This document shows positions 1 through 6,766 of a stretch of 25,204 bases of DNA, one piece after another. Made by a program: the position numbers and the translations under genes. The stretch comes from a virus: positions 1 to 25,204 of IMG/VR virus record IMGVR_UViG_3300047557_000798, one strand, 5' to 3'. The number at the start of each line of letters is the position of its first letter. Within the stretch, counting starts at the first letter, position 1. The notes under the pieces were generated by a model, which made no database searches, was not told the DNA's origin, and saw only the letters and a list, made by a program, of their open reading frames with translations.

Positions 1-2
1 TG

Positions 3-557
3 CTTTACACAGGTGCCGCCCCCCTCCCCCGTCACACGTATGCGTATGTGGAGCCAAATGCTCTAGGGACCCCCGACTGGCTGCGGGTCGCATGGTTTGG
101 CATCGTGAGCCACCCCGGCCGCACTTGGGGATGCCATGTGATGCTCGAATGCGGGGCGGTATACCGGAACGTACCGCTGCACAAGATGGCGCATTTCCCC
201 ACACAAACACGCTGGGACCCCGCCGACGCACAGACTTGGGATTGTTATGGCATTCACTTCAGCGTGCTGGAATATCCCTTTCTTGAAGGGACCCGTATCA
301 AGACCCGGCTACGGTCTAAGCTGGAATGCACGGGCAATTACCTATTCACCGCGATCCCAATGCTGGATGGCTTTAGTGCGGAGCCGGAGCAGAGCAAAGA
401 GTTTTACTTCATCAAACTGGACAACGGGCGCTTTACGGCGCAACCTACGAATCATTTGTTAGTCCAAGACAAATCGTTTATTACGGCTTCGGAATGGCCG
501 AAGCTCAAACGTCAGACAGAAACGTGGAGTGTGGACGGACATGGCAACGAAATCTAA
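3..557 (+). CDS. Hypothetical phage protein, 5' end cut by the window edge
   Basis: The reading frame is open from the left edge to a TAA at 555-557, so the true start is probably upstream of the window. The first possible start inside the window is GTG at 48, which would give 169 residues, but the residues before it (ending HTYAYV) read like ordinary coding sequence. I see no catalytic motif or membrane segment. The protein is rich in aromatic residues and ends in a run suggesting a compact beta-rich fold. It sits just upstream of the terminase and overlaps the next gene by 17 bases, so it belongs to the same transcript. From memory, proteins of this kind lie upstream of terL in several phages, but no function is known to me. 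It is not evidently a small terminase subunit. Confidence 0.65.
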   Translation, partial: LYTGAAPLPRHTYAYVEPNALGTPDWLRVAWFGIVSHPGRTWGCHVMLECGAVYRNVPLHKMAHFPTQTRWDPADAQTWDCYGIHFSVLEYPFLEGTRIKTRLRSKLECTGNYLFTAIPMLDGFSAEPEQSKEFYFIKLDNGRFTAQPTNHLLVQDKSFITASEWPKLKRQTETWSVDGHGNEI

Positions 558-723
558 GGTCAACGCAGCGGGTAATTACACGAAGCCCGAGATGCGTAAG
601 AAGCTCTTCAATCAGATCAAGGCATCGGCCACCCAAGGCACCGCCGCAGGTCAATGGAGCGCGAGAAAAGCTCAGCTATTGGCCAAACGTTATAAAGAAA
701 AAGGCGGCGGATACAGGGATTAA
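541..723 (+). CDS. Small basic conserved phage protein (60 aa)
   Basis: The ATG at 541 gives MATKSKVNAAGNYTKPEMRK, a short, strongly basic protein ending GGGYRD. An upstream in-frame GTG at 529 would add four residues, but the ATG start fits the Lys-rich N terminus better. The pattern KVNAAGNYTKP, then GQWSARKAQLLAK, then KGGGYRD recalls a small family seen in aquatic phages and large DNA viruses. Its function is not known to me. It overlaps the preceding gene by 17 bases and is followed two bases later by the next gene, so the three small genes before terL look translationally coupled. A role binding DNA during packaging would fit the charge but is only inference. Confidence 0.75.
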   Translation: MATKSKVNAAGNYTKPEMRKKLFNQIKASATQGTAAGQWSARKAQLLAKRYKEKGGGYRD

Positions 724-725
724 CG

Positions 726-959
726 ATGCGTGCACCTCAGAAATCTTTGAAAGATTGGACCGCGCAAGATTGGCGCACAAAGTCTGGGAAACCCTCGTCT
801 AAAACGGGCGAGCGGTATCTCCCCGCTGCTGCGATTAAGTCACTTACCCCGCAAGAATACGCGGCAACGACAAGGGCCAAGCGCGAAGGCAAGGCGAAGG
901 GCCAGCAGTTTGTGAAGCAGCCCTCCAAGATAGCGAAGAAAACCTCGCGTTATCGCTAA
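726..959 (+). CDS. Small basic conserved protein upstream of terL (77 aa)
   Basis: This 77-residue basic protein carries the pattern LKDWTAQDW, SGKPSSKTGERYLP, LTPQEYAATTRAKR and a C terminus KIAKKTSRYR. I recognise this pattern from small proteins of phages and giant viruses that carry a DUF name (possibly DUF5872, not verified). No enzymatic motif is visible. The ATG at 726 comes two bases after the preceding stop, and the TAA at 957-959 is one base before the terminase start. It therefore sits in the usual slot of a small terminase subunit. However, it is shorter than typical TerS proteins and has no obvious helix-turn-helix, so I do not call it TerS. Confidence 0.75.
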   Translation: MRAPQKSLKDWTAQDWRTKSGKPSSKTGERYLPAAAIKSLTPQEYAATTRAKREGKAKGQQFVKQPSKIAKKTSRYR

Positions 960-960
960 C

Positions 961-3474
961 ATGACCGCTCAGGGACCCCCGCCCTCCCCTACTCCGGCTA
1001 CGGCTACGCCTCAACAAGAGCCGATTAGCCCCAAGCGAAAGAAGATCCTTGAGGATCTGAACAAGCTCACGACTGAGGAGTTGATTGCGCTCAACTCGCA
1101 CGCCGAGTGGGTAGGCAAAAGGCATAAGCATCAGGCCCCGCCGCCGGGTAAGTGGACCATTTGGCTCATGCTCGCGGGTCGTGGTGCGGGTAAAACCCGT
1201 GCGGCAGCGGAGTGGCTGTGGTTTCAGGCGTATCAAAAGCCCGAAAGCCGGTGGCTTGTGAGTGCGCCGACCTCTGCGGACGTACGTGATACGTGTTTTG
1301 AGGGTGATTCGGGGCTGATGAGCGTGATTCCCGAGCGTGTGGTGAAGGAATACAACCGTTCGCTTTCAGAAATTGTGCTTAAGAACGGCTCGCTCATCAA
1401 AGGAATCAGCGCCGAAACGCCAGATCGGCTTCGCGGTGGTCAGTGGCATGGTGCGTGGTGCCACCCAGCAGGGACCCCGGTCTTGATGGCAGACGGTAGC
1501 GAGAAGCCAATTGAGCAGATCCAAGTAGGCGATGTTGTTCAAACTCGCTTTGGACCGCATTCAGTTACGGCAGCGGGGCTGAGCCACAACCCTGCTCCAC
1601 TGTACCGTATAAGTTATGGCACGACGAACTTGACATGTACCGCAGATCATCCGATACTGATTGCAGGCCGGGGATGGGTCCCCGCTGAAAGCGTCAGTGC
1701 AGGAGATCAACTGTGGATACCATTGAGTTTGACGGACAAATATGGCGTAAACGTAAAGACGGGTATTACAGAAACAGCAAAAAACAATACTTACATCGGT
1801 ACATTTACGAACAGCATCACGGCCCTATTGCACCGGGCTACGTTGTGCATCATGCCGATCACGACCCTACTAACAACGATGTTTCAAACTTGGTGCTTAT
1901 GCGCCGCTCGGAACATCACAGTCATCACTCAACGGGTCGATCAACGTCTGATAAACAAAAGCAGGCTGCTTCAGCGACTTTTGTTCGCATGTGGCAAGAG
2001 TTGGAATTGGACGTTAAAAGCTGCATTGGCTGCGGCCAACAGTTTGAATCTAAGTCTGTACACAAAACTCGCGAATTCTGTTCATCAAAGTGTTTGGAAA
2101 AGTGGCGTGCAAATGCTTTCCAGCCTGAAACTCGGCAGTGCGTGGAGTGCAAAACAGATTACGTGGCTACGCGACGGGTGCAGAAGTATTGCAGCGAGTC
2201 TTGCAATCAAGCCGCCGCTACTCGGCGCTACCAAGCAGACCGACCAATACAGCTTAAACGCTGCCAGCACTGCGGCAATGCTTACGAAAGCAAACGGGAA
2301 AACGCACGGTTTTGCTCAAGACCCTGCGCCGTTCGCTATCACGGCAAAAATCAACGCCGTCGAAAGATTAAAGACGCGGGAGCCGGTCTATAACCTGACT
2401 GTTGATGCGGTAAACGAGTACGTTGCCGGTGGTGTTGTAGTGCATAACTGCGACGAATTGGCTGCGTGGCAGTACGACCAAGAGGCGTGGGACATGATTA
2501 TGTTCGCCTTGCGCCTTGGAAAGCACCCAAGAATCGTGGCAACGACGACGCCGAAGCCGAAAGCGCTGATTCGCGAGTTGATTGAGCGCGACGGCGACGA
2601 TGTGGCGGTCGTTCGGGCGTCTACGTACGAAAATATTGCGAATCTGGCCCCGACTTTTCAGCAACAGCTGCTCAAATTTGAAGGCACAACGCTTGGACGG
2701 CAGGAAATTCACGCCGAAGTGCTCAATCCCGAGGAGCAGGGGATCATTAAGCGCAACTGGATCAAGTTGTGGCCTGCGAAAAAGCCCTTGCCGGTGTTTG
2801 AACACATCGTGATGAGCATGGACACGGCCTTTACCGAGCAAACACGCGACAAAAAGACCTCCGATGCCGACCCGAGCGCGTGCGTGGTGTTGGGTTTGTT
2901 CTATAACGAGGACAAACCGAACATTATGCTGCTGGATTGTTGGGAAGACCGGCTCGGAATGCCGGATTTGATCAAGCGCGTGCACAAAGAGCGTGAGGTT
3001 TACTACGGCGACGACAGTCAGAGGCCGATGATTAAGCCGATGATTGGCCCGTCTCGGCAGATGGGAACAGGCCGTAAGCCCGATACCATCGTGATTGAAG
3101 ACAAAGGCAGCGGAATCTCACTTCGGCAGATGCTGGCGCGAGAAAATATCTTGGCGCATGCGTACAACCCGGGCAAAGCGTCAAAACTGACCCGCCTTCA
3201 CATGGTTTCGCACTTGTTTGCGAGCGGGATGGTGTGGTTTGTGGAGTCCGAAAAGCGCAAGGGGCAAATCCGCTCGTGGGCGGAGCCGTTGCTGTATCAA
3301 CTTTGCGCCTTTAGCGGCGAAGGCAGCATCCGGCATGACGACTTGATGGACGCTTGCACTCAAGGTTTACGTTTCCTTGCGGACAAGGATATGATAAGCG
3401 TGAGTAAGCCTAAGCCGTTGCAGCCGAGGCTCATTGTTAATTCCCGTCCGAGGATGAACCCCTATGGCGTCTGA
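961..3474 (+). CDS. terL: Terminase large subunit with an inserted intein
   Basis: This is the DNA-packaging motor ATPase and headful or cos nuclease. The 837-residue precursor is 330 residues longer than needed because of an intein at residues 167-496; the spliced product would be 507 residues, normal for TerL. Visible extein motifs are Walker A GRGAGKT (73-79), Walker B ending in D498-E499 (the intein lies directly before C497 of the CDE), the coupling motif TTTPKP (about 528-533), and nuclease acidic residues D621, D714 and D793-D794. The intein sits in the most conserved ATPase segment, so the enzyme should be inactive until splicing. The ATG at 961 lies one base after the previous stop. 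The 3' end overlaps the portal start by 11 bases. A second gene is encoded in another frame within the intein (1713-2393). Confidence 0.97.
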   Translation: MTAQGPPPSPTPATATPQQEPISPKRKKILEDLNKLTTEELIALNSHAEWVGKRHKHQAPPPGKWTIWLMLAGRGAGKTRAAAEWLWFQAYQKPESRWLVSAPTSADVRDTCFEGDSGLMSVIPERVVKEYNRSLSEIVLKNGSLIKGISAETPDRLRGGQWHGAWCHPAGTPVLMADGSEKPIEQIQVGDVVQTRFGPHSVTAAGLSHNPAPLYRISYGTTNLTCTADHPILIAGRGWVPAESVSAGDQLWIPLSLTDKYGVNVKTGITETAKNNTYIGTFTNSITALLHRATLCIMPITTLLTTMFQTWCLCAARNITVITQRVDQRLINKSRLLQRLLFACGKSWNWTLKAALAAANSLNLSLYTKLANSVHQSVWKSGVQMLSSLKLGSAWSAKQITWLRDGCRSIAASLAIKPPLLGATKQTDQYSLNAASTAAMLTKANGKTHGFAQDPAPFAITAKINAVERLKTREPVYNLTVDAVNEYVAGGVVVHNCDELAAWQYDQEAWDMIMFALRLGKHPRIVATTTPKPKALIRELIERDGDDVAVVRASTYENIANLAPTFQQQLLKFEGTTLGRQEIHAEVLNPEEQGIIKRNWIKLWPAKKPLPVFEHIVMSMDTAFTEQTRDKKTSDADPSACVVLGLFYNEDKPNIMLLDCWEDRLGMPDLIKRVHKEREVYYGDDSQRPMIKPMIGPSRQMGTGRKPDTIVIEDKGSGISLRQMLARENILAHAYNPGKASKLTRLHMVSHLFASGMVWFVESEKRKGQIRSWAEPLLYQLCAFSGEGSIRHDDLMDACTQGLRFLADKDMISVSKPKPLQPRLIVNSRPRMNPYGV
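1701..1705 (+). promoter_or_regulatory. Shine-Dalgarno site for the nested HNH gene
   Basis: AGGAG, seven bases before the GTG at 1713, lies inside the intein coding sequence where it encodes part of the Ala-Gly-Asp of the Hint domain. A TGA in the HNH frame at 1686-1688 shows that translation of that frame cannot simply run in from upstream. This site decides the start of the nested gene. Confidence 0.75.
1713..2393 (+). CDS. HNH homing endonuclease nested out of frame inside the TerL intein
   Basis: This 226-residue protein starts at GTG 1713 and ends at TAA 2391-2393, in a different frame from TerL. Residues about 1-70 look like an HNH_3-type nuclease: LHRYIYEQHHGPI, then VVHH (H46-H47), then DVSNLVLM (N59) and EHHSHH (H68-H72), i.e. 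the His-Asn-His core. Three tandem cysteine units follow: C104-x2-C107 with C123-x3-C127, C143-x2-C146 with C160-x3-C164, and C184-x2-C187 with C201-x3-C205. Each is a likely zinc-binding module for DNA recognition. The start has an AGGAG site and an in-frame upstream stop. The stop codon falls within the codons for VYN of intein block F. The likely role is to cut intein-less terL alleles to spread the intein. Nesting in another frame, rather than fusion to the intein, is unusual. Function is inferred from family and location. Confidence 0.92.
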   Translation: MDTIEFDGQIWRKRKDGYYRNSKKQYLHRYIYEQHHGPIAPGYVVHHADHDPTNNDVSNLVLMRRSEHHSHHSTGRSTSDKQKQAASATFVRMWQELELDVKSCIGCGQQFESKSVHKTREFCSSKCLEKWRANAFQPETRQCVECKTDYVATRRVQKYCSESCNQAAATRRYQADRPIQLKRCQHCGNAYESKRENARFCSRPCAVRYHGKNQRRRKIKDAGAGL

Positions 3475-5989
3475 GAACGAGCCGCTTGACGAAGCCCAAG
3501 AAGAACTTGGGGAAATGTTGGATCTACCTGAGGATGAGATTGCCGAGGTAGAGGACACGGAAGACGGCGGCGCGATTGTGCGTCTGGAGGATGAGGAGTC
3601 TTCTCCGGCAGCGGATTCAGAGTTTTATGCAAACCTTGCTGAGTCCATGCCCGAGGGGGAGATGGACCAGATTGCGCAAGATTTGCTTGGGCAGATTGCC
3701 AAGGACAAGGAAGCGCGATCTAAGCGCGATGAGCAGTATGAAGAAGGACTTCGACGGACGGGACTTGGAGATGATGCACCGGGCGGCGCTTCGTTTCAGG
3801 GCGCAAGTAAAGTCGTGCACCCGATGCTCACCGAGGTCTGCGTTGACTTCTCCGCACGAGCCGTCAAAGAACTTTTCCCTCCTGAGGGTCCTGCAAAGGA
3901 TTACATCTTTGGTACCCCCACACCCGAAAAGGTAGCGAAGGCCGAGCGCAAGACGCGCTATCTCAATTGGCAGTTGACGCAGCAGATGCCCGAGTTCCGG
4001 GCAGAGTTGGAGCAGTTGCTCACTCAAGTGCCGCTCGGTGGTGCTCAGTATTTGAAGATGAGTTGGGACGCAAACAAGAAGCGTCCGGTTCCGCTCTTCA
4101 TTGCAATTGACGATATTTACCTGCCCTTTGCGGCGACGAACTTTTACTCGGCTGAGCGCAAGACGCACGTTCAATACGTGACGGAGATTGAGTATCTCCA
4201 GCGCGTGCGCTCGGGGATGTACCGCGATGTAGACCTTCCGGTGGCATCGGTGGAACCGGAATACTCCAAATCCGAAACCGCCAATAACAAGATCGAAGGC
4301 CGTGATTCCAATGCCTACAACGACGATGGGCTGCGGACGATTTTTGAGATTTATGTCATTGCCGACTTGGAAGACGAGTACGGATTAGCGCCGTACATTG
4401 TGTCGGTCGATAAGATCACCGGCAAAGTTTTGAGCATCTATCGCAACTGGCGCGAAGAAGACGAGACGCTGGAGGAGATGCAGTGGATCATTGAGTTCCC
4501 CTTCGTTCCGTGGCGTGGCGCGTACCCCATCGGTATCCCGCAGATGATTGGCGGTATCTCGGCAGCGGCAACGGGTGCGCTGCGTGCGCTCTTGGACTCT
4601 GCGCACATTGCGAACTTCCCCGGAATGCTGAAGCTCAAGGGCGGTCGCGAAGGCGGTCAGTCCGAGCGCATTGATCCAACGGAAGTGAAGGAAATCGAAG
4701 GCGGCGCATTTAGCGATGACATTCGCAAGATCGCGATGCCGATTCCGTTTAACCAGCCCTCGCAGACGCTGATGCAGTTGCTTGGCTTCTTGGTCGAAGC
4801 CGGTAAGGGCGTAGTTCGCACAACGCTGGAAGATATCTCTGAGAACCAAGGCAACATGCCGGTCGGTACGCAGTTGGCGCGTATTGAGCAGGGCATGGCG
4901 GTGTTTAGCGCGATTCATGCGCGATTGCATGATGCGATGGGTCGTACGCTCAAAGTGCTGCATCGTCTTAATCAGATGTATCTGGAGGACGAGGAGGTCA
5001 AGGACGAAGTAGGCGAGTTGCTTGTTAAGCGTTCGGACTTTGACGGACCGATGGATGTGGTGCCGGTTTCGGACCCCAACATTTTCTCTGAAGCGCAGCG
5101 TTATGCTCAGGTTCAGGCGGTTGCGCAGCGTGCATTGGCACTGCCGCAGATTTATGACCTGCGCAAAGTGGAAGAGCGAATCCTAAGTCAGCTTCGCATT
5201 CCGAATGCAAAAGATCTGTTGTTGCCTGCTCCAACACCCAAGGAGTTGAATGCCGTCAATGAAAACGTTGCTGCAACGCTTGGGCGTCCGGTATCGGCGT
5301 TCCCAGAACAAGATCATCTTGCGCACTTACAAGTTCACTTGGATTATCTCACGAGTCCCGTTCTGGGTTCTTCTATGCTCATGTCGGGAACGTTTATCCC
5401 CACGATTCTTAATCACATCAAAGAGCATATCGCTCTTTGGTACGCGACCCATGTCTTTGAAGTGGCATCAACTGCCGCAGGCACGGACATATCTGAATTT
5501 CAGAAAGTGAACGACAGGGACGTTAAGAAGGGCTTTGATCAAATGTTGGCAGCGGCATCACAGCGTGTGGTGCCTGACGCTACACGGGCTTTTGGTGCGA
5601 TTCCGCAGATCGTGCAGCAGGCGATTGGCATGTTGCAGCAGATGCAAGGTATGAACGCGCCGCAAGATCCGCGTGTGGCTGCGCAGATGGCCGAGGTGCA
5701 GCGCAAGGCCGCTGCCGATCAAGCCGACGCTCAGGTTAAACAGGCCGAGTTGCAGTTGCAGCAGGCGAAACTTCAACTTGAGCAGGCTCAGACGCAGCAG
5801 CGTCAGCAGGACAACATGCAGCGTGAATTGCTCAAGCAAGATCGTCTGGATGAGCGTCAATCGGCGGAACTTAACGTCAAACTGGTTACGAACCGCGAAG
5901 ACAACCAGACGGCGAAAGAAATTGCCGCGATGGAAGCGGTTACGGGTGAGAAGGTCGGTGTTTCAACAGGTACGGGTATCAATCCTTAA
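3464..5989 (+). CDS. Portal protein
   Basis: This 841-residue protein directly follows TerL and has the size and order expected of a large podoviral portal, the dodecameric ring at the capsid vertex through which DNA is packaged and ejected. The first ~60 residues are very acidic. The central part (about 100-560) has the portal-like run with SFQGASKVVHPML and LFPPEGPAKDYIFG, then ALLDSAHIANFPG and TTLEDISENQGNMPVGT. The C-terminal ~140 residues are a Gln/Ala-rich heptad region (QLQQAKLQLEQAQTQQRQQ) predicted to be a long coiled coil, possibly a barrel extending into the head. The ATG at 3464 overlaps the terL stop by 11 bases, so translation is probably coupled. Assignment rests on position, size and overall pattern. 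Confidence 0.9.
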   Translation: MASENEPLDEAQEELGEMLDLPEDEIAEVEDTEDGGAIVRLEDEESSPAADSEFYANLAESMPEGEMDQIAQDLLGQIAKDKEARSKRDEQYEEGLRRTGLGDDAPGGASFQGASKVVHPMLTEVCVDFSARAVKELFPPEGPAKDYIFGTPTPEKVAKAERKTRYLNWQLTQQMPEFRAELEQLLTQVPLGGAQYLKMSWDANKKRPVPLFIAIDDIYLPFAATNFYSAERKTHVQYVTEIEYLQRVRSGMYRDVDLPVASVEPEYSKSETANNKIEGRDSNAYNDDGLRTIFEIYVIADLEDEYGLAPYIVSVDKITGKVLSIYRNWREEDETLEEMQWIIEFPFVPWRGAYPIGIPQMIGGISAAATGALRALLDSAHIANFPGMLKLKGGREGGQSERIDPTEVKEIEGGAFSDDIRKIAMPIPFNQPSQTLMQLLGFLVEAGKGVVRTTLEDISENQGNMPVGTQLARIEQGMAVFSAIHARLHDAMGRTLKVLHRLNQMYLEDEEVKDEVGELLVKRSDFDGPMDVVPVSDPNIFSEAQRYAQVQAVAQRALALPQIYDLRKVEERILSQLRIPNAKDLLLPAPTPKELNAVNENVAATLGRPVSAFPEQDHLAHLQVHLDYLTSPVLGSSMLMSGTFIPTILNHIKEHIALWYATHVFEVASTAAGTDISEFQKVNDRDVKKGFDQMLAAASQRVVPDATRAFGAIPQIVQQAIGMLQQMQGMNAPQDPRVAAQMAEVQRKAAADQADAQVKQAELQLQQAKLQLEQAQTQQRQQDNMQRELLKQDRLDERQSAELNVKLVTNREDNQTAKEIAAMEAVTGEKVGVSTGTGINP

Positions 5990-5999
5990 GGGGTGATTT

Positions 6000-6173
6000 A
6001 TGGCTGACAATTACATGAACCAACACAAGATGATGGCCATGGGTATGGCTGTCAGTGGACAGAAAATGGTCAATGGTGGTCCGAAGAAGGGCATGGTTGA
6101 CCAGTCGAAGGGTGTCAAGGGCGACCCGAAGGCAACGCCCGCCATTATTAGCAAAGGTAAACAAAACGCATGA
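6000..6173 (+). CDS. Methionine-rich small protein (57 aa)
   Basis: The ATG at 6000 follows a good ribosome site (AAGGGG at about 5988-5993) and the frame ends at TGA 6171-6173, giving MADNYMNQHKMMAMGMAVSG at the N terminus and a basic, Gly/Lys-rich C terminus. It has eight or nine methionines in 57 residues. It has no recognisable domain. It lies ten bases after the portal gene and overlaps the next gene by four bases (ATGA), so it is part of the head operon. It could be a small virion or assembly protein, but nothing in the sequence shows this. Confidence 0.75.
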   Translation: MADNYMNQHKMMAMGMAVSGQKMVNGGPKKGMVDQSKGVKGDPKATPAIISKGKQNA

Positions 6174-6364
6174 TTGAACGCATCATTGACGAATTGGAGC
6201 GGGCCAAGGCTCGTGTCGCACACGACGCGATGAAACGGCAGCTGGAAGGTAAGGATGCTTCGTTTGAATATGGCAAGGCAGTGGGCACTTACGCCGGGTT
6301 GCAGGCCGCGTTAACTTACATTGATCGTCTTCTGAGAGAAGAAGAGGACGGAGAGGAGTTGTAA
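6170..6364 (+). CDS. Small helical hypothetical protein (64 aa)
   Basis: The ATG at 6170 overlaps the previous stop (ATGA), and its TAA overlaps the ATG of the GroES-like gene by one base. The protein is mostly predicted helix, with an N-terminal amphipathic stretch IIDELERAKARVAHDAMKRQ and an acidic C terminus EEEDGEEL. I recognise no family. The tight coupling on both sides suggests that it is made together with the portal and cochaperonin, so a head-assembly role is plausible but not shown. Confidence 0.75.
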   Translation: MIERIIDELERAKARVAHDAMKRQLEGKDASFEYGKAVGTYAGLQAALTYIDRLLREEEDGEEL

Positions 6365-6756
6365 TGATTACGTTGGATGAGGCTTTTCCTAGTGTAGAGC
6401 CGGGTTTGATTCCATTTGGTTCGCGTGTTTTGGTGCAGATCCGTAGCCCGAAGAAGACTTCGGCAGGCGGTATCATTTTGCACAACGAAACGCGGGAGAC
6501 AGAGGTCTGGAACACCCAGATCGCAAAGGTTCACAGTCTTGGACCTTTGGCCTTCAAGAATCGCAACACGATGGAGTCTTGGCCGGAAGGCGCTTGGTGC
6601 AAACCGGGTGATTATGTCCGGGTTCCCAAGTACGGCGGAGATCGTTGGAAGGTTCCTTACGGCAACGACGAAGAGGCGTTGTTCGTGATCTTCAACGATT
6701 TAGACATCGTAGGTGGCGTGAGCGGTGACCCGCTTGCCATCAAAGCATTTATCTGA
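6364..6756 (+). CDS. GroES-like cochaperonin
   Basis: This 130-residue protein matches the Cpn10 pattern. GSRVLVQIRSPKKTSAGGII covers the first beta strands, followed by a mobile-loop-like stretch (LHNETRETEVWN), then AKVHSLGP. PGDYVRVPKYGGDRW corresponds to the late GD(Y)V barrel strand, and the sequence then ends in FVIFNDLDIVG. It is longer than bacterial GroES (about 95 residues). The known precedent is T4 gp31, which replaces GroES so that host GroEL can fold the large capsid protein. Its position between portal and scaffold/capsid genes supports the same use here. The mobile loop lacks the exact bacterial GGI(V/L)L motif but keeps GGIIL just upstream. Confidence 0.88.
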   Translation: MITLDEAFPSVEPGLIPFGSRVLVQIRSPKKTSAGGIILHNETRETEVWNTQIAKVHSLGPLAFKNRNTMESWPEGAWCKPGDYVRVPKYGGDRWKVPYGNDEEALFVIFNDLDIVGGVSGDPLAIKAFI

Positions 6757-6766
6757 GGGCTAACAC

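Larger units (their letters stand above)
1459..2448 (+). other. Intein in TerL (Hint splicing domain, 330 aa)
   Basis: The intein begins at C167 (TGC 1459-1461) and ends at N496 (AAC 2446-2448), followed by C497 as the +1 nucleophile. Block A reads CHPAGTPVLMADGS with the following IEQIQVGDVV; block B has T227-A-D-H230; blocks F and G read VYNLTVDAVNEYVAGGVVVHN, with penultimate H495. All residues for standard class 1 splicing are present. The N-terminal splicing part runs to about residue 255 and the C-terminal part starts about residue 466. The roughly 210 residues between them match no endonuclease in this frame (no LAGLIDADG or HNH motif). They are instead the shadow of the HNH gene in another frame. 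The rejoined extein reads GQWHGAW-CDELAAW, as expected for uninterrupted TerL. Confidence 0.95.

Noticed and set aside
1707-1732. Short hairpin with the HNH GTG in its loop
   Set aside because: Six pairs with a bulge is weak and likely by chance; the ribosome site stays open, so no claim of regulation is made.
1700-2400. Sequencing or assembly indels as the cause of the HNH frame offset
   Set aside because: Two compensating indels would be needed, the TerL frame would then be open for ~210 codons only by luck, and the HNH has its own ribosome site, start and preceding stop. Not fully excluded without reads.
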